DNA of 46,476 nt from an uncultured Clostridia bacterium (lineage in GTDB: Bacteria; Bacillota; Clostridia; Peptostreptococcales; Anaerovoracaceae). How positions within the stretch are numbered: position 1 is the stretch's first letter; every line of letters starts with the position of its first letter. Where the stretch lies: contig CAMFZN010000004.1 in NCBI GenBank assembly GCA_946006945.1, forward strand, positions 1 to 46,476, given 5' to 3'. Both the position numbers and the translations under genes were made by a program. Below, one piece after another: positions 7,253-16,860 of the stretch. Under the pieces are notes generated by a model. It saw only the letters and a list, made by a program, of their open reading frames with translations, had not been told where the DNA came from and did no database searches.

Positions 7253-8512
7253 CTAGTTCTTGGCAATTGCCTTATCAGCATCGAGCTGCTTGATTACCTC
7301 ATCGATTCTGTGAGCAACCTTGATGAAATCCTCTTCCTTGTATCCTCTTGTAGTCATAGGAGCAGTTCCGATTCTTACACCTGAAGTCTGCATTGGTGAT
7401 CTCTTCTCGTTAGGAACGCAGTTCTTGTTGAGAGTGATTCCAACCTCATCAAGTGCGTTCTGAAGATCCTTTCCTGTGAACTCGTGATCTGAAAGATCGA
7501 GGAGGAATACGTGGTTATCTGTTCCGCCTGTAACTACATTGTATCCCATGCTTACGAACTCGTCAGCAAGAGCCTTGCAGTTAACTCTAACCTGGTGCTG
7601 ATACTCCTTGAACTCAGGCTTAAGAGCCTCCTCAGCACATACAGCCTTACCAGCGATTATGTGCTCGAGCGGACCACCCTGTGCATATGGGAATACTGCG
7701 CTGTCAACCTTCTTAGCAAGCTCAGGTCTTGCGAAGATCAGTCCGCCTCTTGGTCCTCTGAGTGTCTTGTGAGTAGTAGTAGTGATGATATCAGCATATC
7801 CGAATGGTGATGGATGCTCGCCTGCAGCAACTAGTCCTGCGATGTGAGCCATATCTACCATAAAGAGAGCTCCTACTTCCTTTGCTACCTCAGCAAAAGC
7901 AGCAAAGTCGATAATTCTTGAGTAAGCACTTGCTCCTGTAAGGATGAGCTTAGGCTGAAGCTCCTTAGCCTTTGCCTTCAGATCCTCCATGTCGATGAAT
8001 CCGTTCTCATCTACATCGTAGAAGTGAACATCATAAAGCTTACCGCTAAAGTTTACTGCAGAACCGTGAGTGAGATGTCCGCCGTTATCGAGGTTAAGTC
8101 CGAGAATAGTATCGCCCGGCTCAAGAACAGCCTTGTACGCTGCAAAGTTAGCCTGTGAACCTGAATGTGGCTGAACATTAACATGGTAGTCAGTGTTGAA
8201 TACCTCTCTCCACTTGTCACAGCAGTACTCCTCAAGCTCATCTACGAACTCTGTACCGCCGTAATATCTTCCCTTGTTACCTGATGTTCTCTTATATGGA
8301 TATCCCTCGGCATACTTCCATGAAAGGCAGCTTCCGCATGCAGCCATAACTGCCTCTGAGCAGTAATTCTCTGATGCGATAAGCTCAACATTATTCTTCT
8401 GACGATTGTACTCCTTCTCAATCATCTCCGCTACAGTAGGAGAAACCTTTGCGATTTCAGCAATAATCTGCTGATTGTAAGTGCTGTTGTCATTTCCGTT
8501 TCTGTCAAACAT
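7253..8512 (-). CDS. glyA: Serine hydroxymethyltransferase
   Basis: A 419-residue PLP enzyme interconverting serine plus tetrahydrofolate with glycine plus 5,10-methylene-THF in the cytoplasm. VELIASENY (about 43), HSGSQAN (about 118) and the PLP-lysine motif [14 protein letters not shown] (about 238-251) are all present. Length is normal. The first glycine-rich loop reads [16 protein letters not shown], longer than the E. coli form. AAAGGAA precedes the ATG, and the gene starts 2 bases after folC, so both folate genes are expressed together. Confidence 0.97.
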   Translation of the reverse strand: MFDRNGNDNSTYNQQIIAEIAKVSPTVAEMIEKEYNRQKNNVELIASENYCSEAVMAACGSCLSWKYAEGYPYKRTSGNKGRYYGGTEFVDELEEYCCDKWREVFNTDYHVNVQPHSGSQANFAAYKAVLEPGDTILGLNLDNGGHLTHGSAVNFSGKLYDVHFYDVDENGFIDMEDLKAKAKELQPKLILTGASAYSRIIDFAAFAEVAKEVGALFMVDMAHIAGLVAAGEHPSPFGYADIITTTTHKTLRGPRGGLIFARPELAKKVDSAVFPYAQGGPLEHIIAGKAVCAEEALKPEFKEYQHQVRVNCKALADEFVSMGYNVVTGGTDNHVFLLDLSDHEFTGKDLQNALDEVGITLNKNCVPNEKRSPMQTSGVRIGTAPMTTRGYKEEDFIKVAHRIDEVIKQLDADKAIAKN

Positions 8513-8514
8513 AA

Positions 8515-9813
8515 TTAGAATTCCTTTCGTTTATAATTGCGTATTTCGCTTATTAAATAGATTGAACCGAGGACATATATTACATCTGCGAAGCTTTCTG
8601 ATGCTTCATGATACGCATCAAGCGAATTATGAATGCTTATGCATTCGCATTCCTTCTCCTCAAGTATCCGGCTGATAATATCAGAATCCAGAGCCCTATC
8701 ACCCTCTGGTTCGGTCGCAATAAAACTGCAGCCTCTGAACTCATCAGCCACCTCATTAATCATACCACGAAAATCCTTATCCTTAAAGCACCCAAACAAA
8801 ATAATTATTCTTTTGTTGTTGACATTGCCAAATATTTGTCTAAATGTCTTAATCGAAGCTTTTATTCCATTATCATTATGAGCTCCATCTATGACAAAGT
8901 CAGGTTTTCTTCCAAGAATCTCAAATCGGCCCGGATTCACAGCCTTTCTTAAACCCTCATAAAGACTGTCTTTGCTGACTGTGATACCGCTTGCCCTTAT
9001 GCATAGAATTGCCGCAAGAGCATTTCTTATCTGATGCTCGCCAAGCATCGAAAGCGTGATTGCCTTGTACTCCTCTCCCTCGATAAGCGCATCGAAGCTG
9101 AGCATAAGCTTTTCCCCGCTGTCATTGTATCTTGCATTTGAATACTCAATATCGTTTACGCTCAATACCCTCGCAGCCTTCTCATGTGCTTTTGCACGAA
9201 TAACAGTCTCGACCGATTCTTCGATTGATGATGTGATTACCGGTACACCGCATTTAATAATGCCGGCCTTCTCCGATGCCACCTCCTCAAGGGTATTTCC
9301 GAGCAGCTCGGTGTGATCAAGTCCTATCTGTGTTATTACGCAGCACACAGGCTTCTCAACCGTGTTGGTAGAATCAATTCTTCCTCCGATTCCGACCTCT
9401 GAAATCATGTATTCCACCCCCTGCTCGGCGAAATACTGATACGCAGTGGCCGTCAATATCTCAAACAGTGAAGGATATCCATATCCCTCATCTTCAAGGA
9501 TATCCCTAAAGCTCATTACATAGTCAGCAATTCTCTCGAAATCTTCATCGCTTATCATCCCATAGTTCACCTGGAATCTTTCATTGTAGGAATTGATGTG
9601 CGGAGATGTAAACATCCCTGTCCTGTATCCCGCTTCAACCAGAACAGACCTTAGGAAATGGGAGGTTGAGCCCTTGCCGTTAGTTCCTGCAACATGAATA
9701 ACCCCGAAATTTCTTTCGGGGTTACCCATAAGGTCAAGGAGCCTCCCGATCCTTGCAAGGCCGGGGGCTCCCTTCTTTGAATTCACTTCAAAAATTCTAT
9801 CTATTATGTCCAT
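8515..9813 (-). CDS. folC: Bifunctional folylpolyglutamate/dihydrofolate synthase
   Basis: A 432-residue Mur-ligase-family ATPase that adds glutamate to dihydropteroate and/or folates, trapping them in the cell. The P-loop is [14 protein letters not shown] (about 41-54). The GIGGR motif (about 145), the [11 protein letters not shown] segment (about 160) and the C-terminal DGAHN motif are present. I use the ATG at 9813 because it comes one base after the valS stop codon and the family's usual N terminus ([10 protein letters not shown]) starts there. The longer frame to 9900 would run 86 bases into valS. Confidence 0.95.
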   Translation of the reverse strand: MDIIDRIFEVNSKKGAPGLARIGRLLDLMGNPERNFGVIHVAGTNGKGSTSHFLRSVLVEAGYRTGMFTSPHINSYNERFQVNYGMISDEDFERIADYVMSFRDILEDEGYGYPSLFEILTATAYQYFAEQGVEYMISEVGIGGRIDSTNTVEKPVCCVITQIGLDHTELLGNTLEEVASEKAGIIKCGVPVITSSIEESVETVIRAKAHEKAARVLSVNDIEYSNARYNDSGEKLMLSFDALIEGEEYKAITLSMLGEHQIRNALAAILCIRASGITVSKDSLYEGLRKAVNPGRFEILGRKPDFVIDGAHNDNGIKASIKTFRQIFGNVNNKRIIILFGCFKDKDFRGMINEVADEFRGCSFIATEPEGDRALDSDIISRILEEKECECISIHNSLDAYHEASESFADVIYVLGSIYLISEIRNYKRKEF

Positions 9814-9814
9814 T

Positions 9815-12493
9815 CTATTTTGCCTTGATTGCTTCAAGTCTTGAAGTAACTGTCTCGAGCATCTCGCGGTATTTCTCGCCCTTCTGACGCTCCTCCTCAA
9901 CTACTGCAGCAGGAGCCTTAGCCACGAAACCCTGGTTGGAGAGCTTCTTATCAACTCTCATAACCTCTCCCTCGAGTCTCTTCTTCTCCTTCTCAAGTCT
10001 CTCAATCTCTGCTGCGATATCAACAAGCTCATCGAGCGGAACAAGAATCTCAGCTCCGTCAATTACTGCTGACATTACGTCATCAGGAGCATCCCCCTCA
10101 AAACCGCTTACTGTGATTCCAATAACATTGGCAATTGACTTGATATAGTCCTCAATCTGAGGAATCATGTCTTCTATGCTGTCTGTTCTGATAACAAGGT
10201 TAAGCTTTCTGCTTGGTGCCGCATCTGCCTCAACCCTGATATTTCTTACTGCCTTGATGATATCCATAGCAGTATTAATTCTAAGCTCTGCATCAGAATA
10301 ATCGAGCGACTCATCATACTCAGGCCACTCAGCTCTGATAAGAAGTCCGTTAGGATTATCCTCAGTTGCTTCAACCTTAGGAAGAGCTCCCCAGATTTCC
10401 TCTGTGATGAAAGGCATGAATGGATGCAGCAGCTTAAGCTGATCTCTTAGAACCTTTACAAGAACGAATCTTGCGGTCTTCTTGTCTTCCTCGTCGTCGC
10501 TCCAAAGTCTTCTCTTAACGAGCTCAATGTACCAGTCGCAGAACTCGTCCCAGATAAGGTCATATACCTTCTGTCCCGCAAGTCCAAGCTCGAACTTCTC
10601 AAGAGAGTCAGTAATATCCTTAGCAGCCTCATTTACTCTTGAGATAATCCACTTATCCTCATCTCTCAGGCATGCTGAAGCCTCATCTGCCATCTCAAGG
10701 AAGTTTCCTTCATCATCAAGCAGGTTCATAAGTGTGAATCTTGATGCGTTCCAGAGCTTGTTAGCGAAGTTTCGTGCATTCTCAAGCTTACCCCTAATGA
10801 ATCTCATGTCATTACCAGGAGAGATTCCTGTGCAGAGCATGAACCTTAACGCATCAGCTCCAACCTCATCAATAACCTCAAGAGGATCAATTCCGTTGCC
10901 AAGCGACTTTGACATCTTTCTTCCCTGCTCATCTCTTACGAGACCGTGAAGGAATACATGCTTGAACGGAACCTCACCCATAGTCTCACATGAGCTGAAT
11001 ACCATTCTGATAACCCAGAAGAACAGAATGTCATATCCTGTTACCATTACTGAGTTAGGATAGAAATAGTCAAGCTCAGGTGTCTTGTCAGGCCATCCAA
11101 GTGTGGAGAACGGCCAAAGTGCTGAGCTGAACCATGTATCAAGTACATCCTCATCCTGTGTGAGATGAGTGCATCCGCACTTAGGACATACTGTCGGCAT
11201 CTCTCTTGCAACAACAGTCTCTCCACACTCATCGCAGTAATATGCAGGAATTCTGTGACCCCACCAGAGCTGTCTTGAGATGCACCAGTCTCTAATGTCA
11301 TTAAGCCAGTTTAGATATATCTTCTCAAACCTTGCAGGTACATGTATGAGCTTTCCTGATGTTGCAGCCTCAATTGCAGGCTTAGCAAGCTCCTTCATTG
11401 CAACAAACCACTGATCTGAAATCATAGGCTCTATTACAGTATGACATCTGTAGCACTTACCTGCAGGAATCACCATATCCTCTGTTTTTACAAGGAAGCC
11501 TGCCTCATCAAGTTCCTGAACCCAGAGCTTACGACACTCGTAACGATCCATTCCTGCATACTTTCCTGCCATCTCATTCATGTGAGCAGTCTTATCTATG
11601 CAGCAGATTCTCTCAAGATTATGTCTCTCTCCAACCTCAAAGTCGTTAGGGTCATGTGATGGAGTAATCTTTACCGCACCGGTACCCTTCTCAGGGTCTG
11701 CATGCTCATCTGTAATAACAGGAATCTCTCTCCCAACAATTGGAAGGATTACTGTTTTGCCGATAAGATGCTGATATCTTGGGTCATCCTCACTTACTGC
11801 AATAGCAGTATCTCCGAACATTGTCTCAGGACGTGATGTTGCGATTGTGATTCCCTCTGAGCCGTCTGCAGCAGGATAGTAGAAGTACCAGTATTTTCCG
11901 TTCAGGTCCTCGTGATCTACTTCTGCATCAGAAAGTGTAGTCTCACAGCTTGGACACCAGTTGATGATTCTGTTTCCTCTGTAGATAGCGCCCTTCTCAT
12001 AGAGTCTGATGAAGAATTCTGTAACAGCCTTGTTGCATCCCTCATCCATTGTAAAGCGCTCTCTTCTCCAGTCACAGGAGTCTCCGAGCTTTCTGCACTG
12101 CTTAGTTATTCTTCCGCCGTACTCTCTCTTCCACTCCCACGCATGCTCAAGGAATTCCTCACGTGTCATGTCGTGCTTGTCCTTGCCTGTTTCCTTCTTA
12201 AGCTTCTCAACTACCTTAACCTCTGTAGCAATTGAAGCGTGGTCACTTCCCGGAAGCCAGAGTGCACTGTAGCCCTGCATTCTTCTCCATCTTGTCAGGA
12301 CATCCTGAAGAGTCTGGTCAAGAGCATGTCCCATGTGAAGCTGGCCTGTGATGTTTGGAGGCGGCATAACAATCGTGTAAGGTTTCTTGTTCTCATCAAC
12401 CTCTGCATTGAATGCCCCTGTGGACTCCCACATCTCATAGATGCGGTCCTCGAAATCTTTAGGATTGTAAGTTTTAGAAAGATTCTTGTTCAA
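9815..12493 (-). CDS. valS: Valine-tRNA ligase
   Basis: An 892-residue class I aminoacyl-tRNA synthetase. The HIGH-type motif is PPPNITGQLHMGHAL (about 44-58), the editing domain follows, with CxxC-type zinc ligands (YYCDECGETV, CPKCGC). KMSKS is in GRKMSKSLGNG (about 525), and a C-terminal valyl-specific coiled coil (LERLEKEKKRLEGEV) closes the protein. The start codon is TTG at 12493 with AAGGAG 7 bases upstream. Only 33 bases separate it from relQ, leaving no room for a T-box. Confidence 0.97.
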   Translation of the reverse strand: MNKNLSKTYNPKDFEDRIYEMWESTGAFNAEVDENKKPYTIVMPPPNITGQLHMGHALDQTLQDVLTRWRRMQGYSALWLPGSDHASIATEVKVVEKLKKETGKDKHDMTREEFLEHAWEWKREYGGRITKQCRKLGDSCDWRRERFTMDEGCNKAVTEFFIRLYEKGAIYRGNRIINWCPSCETTLSDAEVDHEDLNGKYWYFYYPAADGSEGITIATSRPETMFGDTAIAVSEDDPRYQHLIGKTVILPIVGREIPVITDEHADPEKGTGAVKITPSHDPNDFEVGERHNLERICCIDKTAHMNEMAGKYAGMDRYECRKLWVQELDEAGFLVKTEDMVIPAGKCYRCHTVIEPMISDQWFVAMKELAKPAIEAATSGKLIHVPARFEKIYLNWLNDIRDWCISRQLWWGHRIPAYYCDECGETVVAREMPTVCPKCGCTHLTQDEDVLDTWFSSALWPFSTLGWPDKTPELDYFYPNSVMVTGYDILFFWVIRMVFSSCETMGEVPFKHVFLHGLVRDEQGRKMSKSLGNGIDPLEVIDEVGADALRFMLCTGISPGNDMRFIRGKLENARNFANKLWNASRFTLMNLLDDEGNFLEMADEASACLRDEDKWIISRVNEAAKDITDSLEKFELGLAGQKVYDLIWDEFCDWYIELVKRRLWSDDEEDKKTARFVLVKVLRDQLKLLHPFMPFITEEIWGALPKVEATEDNPNGLLIRAEWPEYDESLDYSDAELRINTAMDIIKAVRNIRVEADAAPSRKLNLVIRTDSIEDMIPQIEDYIKSIANVIGITVSGFEGDAPDDVMSAVIDGAEILVPLDELVDIAAEIERLEKEKKRLEGEVMRVDKKLSNQGFVAKAPAAVVEEERQKGEKYREMLETVTSRLEAIKAK

Positions 12494-12526
12494 TGTTCCG
12501 CTCCTTAGTTAAAAATTATTAGTTAT

Positions 12527-13213
12527 CTAAATATCATCTGACAGCACCTTATGTCTTATCTGACTCATGCTCCTGTCGACCTCATGAAGTCTTGTTGCAC
12601 AGTCCTTAAGCTGCTTCTGGATATCCTCAGACAGCTCGCCTCGGTTTTTGTACCTCAGCTCATGCTCAAGACTTGCCCATGTGTCCATCGCTATACTTCT
12701 GAACTGTATCTCGACCGGAACAATCTCAGTGCTCTTTACCAGGAATACAGGAATAGCAACCACGACATGAAGACTTCTGTAACCGCTTTCCTTAGGATTC
12801 TTGCAGTAATCCTTCACCCTGATCAGTTCAATGTCAGAGTGCTGAAGCAAGAGTTCAGACATACTGTATATATCTTCCTCATAGTTGGTAATAACCCTGA
12901 TTCCTGCTATGTCATAAATCTCCTTCATGACAACATCTAGATTGTTGATAGGATCTTCAATTCCATATCTTTCTGCCTTATCCATAATGCTCTCGAATGT
13001 CTTCACTCTCGTCTTTACATGGTGAATAGGCATATATGAATGTTTCTTTCCAAAGTCATCAGACAGGATATCCAGCTTTGTCTCAAGCTCCTTTACAGCT
13101 GATCTGTACAGGAGATCAAGCTTGTCAAGCTGTGACTGAAGCTCCTCATCTGTACCCTTGAACTGAGGCATCTTATCTCTTACCCGGTCGGCTGAGTAAT
13201 ATCTGTATGTCAT
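12527..13213 (-). CDS. Small alarmone synthetase, RelQ/RelP type
   Basis: A 228-residue RelA/SpoT-synthetase-domain protein without hydrolase, TGS or ACT domains, so it is a single-domain (p)ppGpp synthetase transferring pyrophosphate from ATP to GDP/GTP. Motifs are YDIAGIRVI (about 92), YCKNPKESGYRSLH (about 125, the substrate loop) and PVEIQFRSIAMDTWASLEH (about 157, with the ExQ catalytic pair). The extended N-terminal helix and C-terminal helix are typical of the family. AGAGGAG precedes the ATG. It lies between folD and valS, so alarmone supply may track translation gene expression. Confidence 0.88.
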   Translation of the reverse strand: MTYRYYSADRVRDKMPQFKGTDEELQSQLDKLDLLYRSAVKELETKLDILSDDFGKKHSYMPIHHVKTRVKTFESIMDKAERYGIEDPINNLDVVMKEIYDIAGIRVITNYEEDIYSMSELLLQHSDIELIRVKDYCKNPKESGYRSLHVVVAIPVFLVKSTEIVPVEIQFRSIAMDTWASLEHELRYKNRGELSEDIQKQLKDCATRLHEVDRSMSQIRHKVLSDDI

Positions 13214-13231
13214 CTCATTCTCCTCTTTGTG

Positions 13232-14104
13232 CTATTTATTTGCTTTGCGCTTCGCAGAATTAACAACATTTCTCATAAGAAGTGTTGTAGTTACAACTCC
13301 GACGCCTCCCGGAACAGGTGTGTATGCAAGCTCTGTAATCTCGCCCTTTGCCTCGATATCCTCAATATCAAGGTCGCCTGCGATTGTGCCCTTTCGTCCG
13401 GTTCCTGTACCAACATCGAGAACAATATGACCGTTTCTGAAGTATTCTGAGCCATAGCTCTCCGTCTGACCGGTCGCAAGCACAACAATGTCTGCATTCC
13501 TGCATGCCGCAATCTGATCCTCCTTAGGAGTCCTTGAATGGCAGATTGTGACAGTTGCATGCTCATTAAGCATCATTATCGCAAGAGGCTTGCCCACCGT
13601 GAGACTTCTTCCAAGGACGGTAACCTTTCTTCCCTTAAGCTCAGGGCAGTAGTATCTGGCAATCTCCATGCACGCCTCTGCAGTGCAGGCATAGAATGAA
13701 TTACCCCTGCCTGAGAAAAGTCCTGCAATGGACATGTCAGTAATTGCATCAATATCCTTCTCGGGATCAAGCATCGCTGTAAGCTTATCAGAGTCTATGT
13801 GCTTAGGAAATGGTCTCAGCATGATGATTCCGTGAACATTATCGTCATCGTTAAGCTCTGTCAGCGCTGCCTCAAGCTCCTCCTGTGTGACGCTCTCAGG
13901 CAGATCCACCGCTCTTGTGCTGATGCCGTACTTCGCAGCATTCTTAAGAATTGACTGCTCATAATAAATCTGCCCTGAATCCTCGCCTGCTCTTAGAACA
14001 GCCAGCATAGGTTCAGTACCCGACTCCTTAAGAGTCTGTACCGTATCGGTTACATAGTTAATTATTTCATCTTTAACAGGTTTTCCTTTAAGTAAAGTAA
14101 ACAA
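13232..14104 (-). CDS. folD: FolD-like methylene-THF dehydrogenase/cyclohydrolase, variant motifs
   Basis: A 290-residue protein with the FolD fold: KDIDAIT near 117, the Rossmann signature TVLGRSLTVGKPLA (about 161-174), ICHSRT, and PVPGGVGVVTTTLL near the C terminus. FolD makes 5,10-methenyl-THF and 10-formyl-THF. The catalytic stretch differs from the textbook family: YxxxK reads YEQSILK (the lysine two residues later), and QLPLP reads LRPFP. I believe a clostridial subgroup shares this pattern. Start codon TTG with AAGGAGG 7 bases upstream. Confidence 0.85.
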   Translation of the reverse strand: MFTLLKGKPVKDEIINYVTDTVQTLKESGTEPMLAVLRAGEDSGQIYYEQSILKNAAKYGISTRAVDLPESVTQEELEAALTELNDDDNVHGIIMLRPFPKHIDSDKLTAMLDPEKDIDAITDMSIAGLFSGRGNSFYACTAEACMEIARYYCPELKGRKVTVLGRSLTVGKPLAIMMLNEHATVTICHSRTPKEDQIAACRNADIVVLATGQTESYGSEYFRNGHIVLDVGTGTGRKGTIAGDLDIEDIEAKGEITELAYTPVPGGVGVVTTTLLMRNVVNSAKRKANK

Positions 14105-14141
14105 AACACTACCTCCTTACCTGCATATCTCTAATCGTTTA

Positions 14142-14170
14142 ATTATATCACAACAGGCCTTATATGCCTA
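14142..14170 (-). promoter_or_regulatory. Promoter of folD
   Basis: On the minus strand a perfect TATAAT (14142-14147) carries an extended TG (TGATATAAT), with a weak -35 TAGGCA (14165-14170) at 17 bases. The 16 bases CCTGTTGTGATATAAT recur exactly in front of murI. Confidence 0.65.
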
Positions 14171-15425
14171 ATGCCTTCTTCGCCAGTTCATCAGCTCGTT
14201 CGTTATATCTGTTGCCCGAGTGAGCCTTTACCTTTGCAAAGGTTATTCTGATGTGCTTACGAGCCTCTTTTACGAATTCCTTGTACTCCTTTGTCATATC
14301 AAGATTGGCTTTCCAGAGATTGTCTCCCCACTTTCCTATACCCTCGTAGTCATGACATATTACGACCTCTTCTATGCCGTTTTGCATGCAGTATTCTATC
14401 GCAAGTCTTGCCGCTGTAATCTCACCTGCGACATTTCTCAGATTGGCTGATGCTTCATCAGAATAAGCTTCACTGAACTCGTGCAAAACACCCTTGTGAA
14501 TCACTACTCCACCAGCCGAATACCGATGGCTCGCTGCATCATAGCTTCCGTCCACATATGCGTAAGCCTTGTCTGACATCTCACAAGGAGACTCAGAAAG
14601 TCCTGAAGCTGTATCTTCCGATTCTACTTCTGCGAACCTCTCAGCCTCTCCCCTCTGGGCGAAGCTCTTGTATTCTGCTCCGGAGAAGCCATCCACCTGC
14701 TCTTTGCATTCGTCCCAGGTCATATATACACCGGGCTTTCGCCCTTTTCTTACAGCATAGAATTTCTTTGCCACCTGATTCTCCTTTATGAAAGTTCTTC
14801 TGTGAATTGGCGTCATCCCGAGCTTCATGAGGCCCTCGTAGTGAGCCGCAGTTCCATAGCCCTTGTTGCTGGCAAAAGCATAACCCGGGTACATCTCATC
14901 CATTTCTATCATGAAGCTGTCTCTTGCAACCTTTGCTACTATTGATGCCGCTGCAATACAAAGATGCGTCGCATCTCCCTTTACCACAGACAATTGAGGT
15001 ATCTGTGTATCAAGCTTTACCGCGTCTATGAGAAGCACATCCGGCTCAGTGCCACCCGGAAGGTTTCTGCTGCAATCCTCTATTGCTCTCATCATGGCAA
15101 GCTTTGTTGCAGAAAGGATGTTCAGCGTATCAATTTCCTCAGGTGAGGCTGTACCAATACCTACCGAAACAGCTCTGTCTCTTATCTCCTTATCAAGTCT
15201 GATACGGTTCTTCTCTGTAACCTTCTTTGAATCCTTGACTCCTGTTACATCAAAATCCGGGGGAAGAACGACGCAGGCAGCATATACCGGACCTGCAAGA
15301 GGACCTCTTCCAACCTCATCTATTCCTGCAATAAGGCTGTAGCCCTGCTCCCTAAGCTTTATCTCGCCCTGCTTCATTTCCTCAAGAAGTGCTCTGTCCT
15401 TCGCCTGTCTTTCTTCTTTAGTCAT
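14160..15425 (-). CDS. Fused ribonuclease HII - viroplasmin domain - ribonuclease HI
   Basis: A 421-residue protein with two complete RNase H enzymes, both cutting RNA in RNA/DNA hybrids. Residues 15-217 are RNase HII (rnhB): IDEVGRGPLAG with D36 and E37, LLIDAVKL with D134, and VARD with D169. Residues 221-266 form a viroplasmin/Cauli_VI hybrid-binding domain (KFYAVRKGRKPGVYMTW). Residues 287-421 are RNase HI (rnhA): D292 in YVDGSYD, E335 in NVAGEITAARLA, D359 in ICHDYEG, H402 and D411. All acidic catalytic residues are retained. The ATG at 15425 overlaps the rbgA stop by 8 bases, supporting that start. Confidence 0.92.
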   Translation of the reverse strand: MTKEERQAKDRALLEEMKQGEIKLREQGYSLIAGIDEVGRGPLAGPVYAACVVLPPDFDVTGVKDSKKVTEKNRIRLDKEIRDRAVSVGIGTASPEEIDTLNILSATKLAMMRAIEDCSRNLPGGTEPDVLLIDAVKLDTQIPQLSVVKGDATHLCIAAASIVAKVARDSFMIEMDEMYPGYAFASNKGYGTAAHYEGLMKLGMTPIHRRTFIKENQVAKKFYAVRKGRKPGVYMTWDECKEQVDGFSGAEYKSFAQRGEAERFAEVESEDTASGLSESPCEMSDKAYAYVDGSYDAASHRYSAGGVVIHKGVLHEFSEAYSDEASANLRNVAGEITAARLAIEYCMQNGIEEVVICHDYEGIGKWGDNLWKANLDMTKEYKEFVKEARKHIRITFAKVKAHSGNRYNERADELAKKALGI

Positions 15426-16266
15426 TCTGCACCTTCTCCAGCGTGATTCTGCCGAGCTTTCCTCCCCTGAACTCATCCAGGACGGTTCTTCCGGTTCTCT
15501 CGTAATCTATCCTTTTGCCCGACATGATAAAGCCTCGCTTCATTGCAATGGCATCCATATTATCAATGGTCTGCTCCCTGATTTCATCAAGTCCGTACCT
15601 TGCAATAAGCTTCTCTGGGTAGCTTTCTCCGAGCACTCTGATAAGCTCGTATGCAAGCTCATCCACCCCGAGAATGTCGTCCTTGATGCTTCCGCAGAAT
15701 GCAAGATTGAGTCCAACCTTATTGTCCTCGAACTTAGGCCACAGAATTCCCGGAGTATCTAGAAGCTGCATTCCGTTCTGCAGAGTAACCCACTGCTTTC
15801 CTGTAGTGACTCCCGGTCTGTCGCCTGTTCTTGCAGTCTTCTTGGCGGTAAGTCTGTTAATAAGTGATGATTTTCCTACGTTAGGCACACCGACAATCAT
15901 AAGCCTCAAAGGTCTTCTGTTACTCTTCTGCTTGTCTCTTAGCTGCTGTTCCTGCTCAAGTGCTCTGAACAGCTGTTTGATGTTATCACCTGTCTGAAGA
16001 TTGAGGGCAAGTGTCCTGTGACCCTCTGCCTCAAAATGCTTTCTCCACCTCTCGGTCTCCGTTTCATCAGCAAGGTCTGCCTTCGCAAGAATTATTATTC
16101 TCCTCTTGCCGGATACGATTTCATCAATAACAGGATTTCTGCTTGAGACCGGTATCCTGCTGTCCACCAGTTCAAGCACGACGTCCACCGCCTTAAGATT
16201 CTCTATTATCATCTCTCTGGTCTTCTTCATGTGACCCGGATACCAGTTGATATGCTCTAATGCCAT
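15418..16266 (-). CDS. rbgA: Ribosome biogenesis GTPase YlqF/RbgA
   Basis: A 282-residue circularly permuted GTPase needed for a late step of 50S subunit assembly. The N-terminal INWYPGHMKKT signature (about 5-15) is followed by G4 LAKADLAD (about 61), then G1 GVPNVGKSSLINRL (about 125) and G3 DTPGILWP (about 168), and a C-terminal RNA-binding helical domain. The ATG at 16266 has GGAGTAGAG upstream and gives the family N terminus. Lies between rplS and the RNase H fusion, in keeping with its ribosome role. Confidence 0.95.
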   Translation of the reverse strand: MALEHINWYPGHMKKTREMIIENLKAVDVVLELVDSRIPVSSRNPVIDEIVSGKRRIIILAKADLADETETERWRKHFEAEGHRTLALNLQTGDNIKQLFRALEQEQQLRDKQKSNRRPLRLMIVGVPNVGKSSLINRLTAKKTARTGDRPGVTTGKQWVTLQNGMQLLDTPGILWPKFEDNKVGLNLAFCGSIKDDILGVDELAYELIRVLGESYPEKLIARYGLDEIREQTIDNMDAIAMKRGFIMSGKRIDYERTGRTVLDEFRGGKLGRITLEKVQND

Positions 16267-16298
16267 TACTCTACTCCAATCCGCAATTATACTTAAAC

Positions 16299-16334
16299 AA
16301 AAAAGCATACCGTCCGCAGTCGCTTCGGGTATGC
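16299..16334 (-). terminator. Terminator/attenuator after rplS
   Basis: On the minus strand GCATACC...GGTATGC forms a 7-bp stem around a 16-base loop and is followed by six Ts. It sits 19 bases after the rplS stop and before rbgA, so most rplS transcripts probably end here with partial readthrough into rbgA. Confidence 0.75.
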
Positions 16335-16352
16335 GTTTTCGTATATGTCTTC

Positions 16353-16691
16353 TTACAGGCTCTTAATTCTAGCAGCCTTACCTGTTCTCTCACGCATGTA
16401 GTTAAGCTTAGCTCTTCTAACCTTACCGCGCTTAACAACCTCGATCTTCTCGATTCTTGGTGAGTGAAGTGGGAAAGTCTTCTCAACGCCAACTCCCTGT
16501 GAGAGCTTTCTTACAGTGAAAGTCTCATTGATTCCACCGTGCTGCATCTTAAGAACATATCCCTCGAAGATCTGAATTCTCTCTCTCTGACCCTCAACGA
16601 TCTTAACGTGTACCTTGAGTGTGTCACCGACGTTGAACTCAGGAATGTCAGTCTTCTTATAATCCATTGTAATCTGATCTAAAATGTTCAT
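16353..16691 (-). CDS. rplS: 50S ribosomal protein L19
   Basis: A 112-residue ribosomal protein at the 30S-50S interface. [16 protein letters not shown] and [14 protein letters not shown] match the L19 core, and [23 protein letters not shown] is the conserved C-terminal signature. The ATG at 16691 has GGAGGAGG 9 bases upstream. A longer frame reading through that binding site is not used. Length is normal. Confidence 0.97.
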   Translation of the reverse strand: MNILDQITMDYKKTDIPEFNVGDTLKVHVKIVEGQRERIQIFEGYVLKMQHGGINETFTVRKLSQGVGVEKTFPLHSPRIEKIEVVKRGKVRRAKLNYMRERTGKAARIKSL

Positions 16692-16731
16692 TCTCGTTAT
16701 TCCTCCTCCCCTCAAAGACGTTCTTGGTTCC

Positions 16732-16775
16732 GTTATGCGTCCTTGGCATATCCCCAGAGGACCGTCCGTAATAAC
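16732..16775 (-). promoter_or_regulatory. Structured 5' leader of rplS (candidate L19 autoregulatory leader)
   Basis: Between promoter and gene the minus strand forms an outer stem GTTAT/ATAAC enclosing a hairpin GTCCT-C-TGG ... CCA-AGGAC (16739-16762) with one bulged C. Bacterial rplS genes in Bacillota are known to carry a short L19-binding leader. Position and structure fit, but I cannot align it to that family here. Confidence 0.4.
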
Positions 16776-16781
16776 TATTGA

Positions 16782-16811
16782 ATTTTAACACATCAGTCAG
16801 TTTAAATGCAA
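16782..16811 (-). promoter_or_regulatory. Promoter of rplS
   Basis: Minus-strand TAAAAT (16782-16787) is preceded by TTGCAT (16806-16811) at 18 bases. The -35 lies in a small palindrome (AATGCTTGCATT). The predicted start is near 16775, just before the leader structure. Confidence 0.5.
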
Positions 16812-16860
16812 GCATTTATTTGATTTTTTGTCAGGATTCAGTGGGATAGCTGATTATTGT

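Noticed and set aside
12494-12526. Valine T-box before valS
   Set aside because: Only 33 bases separate relQ and valS; there is no room for a T-box leader.
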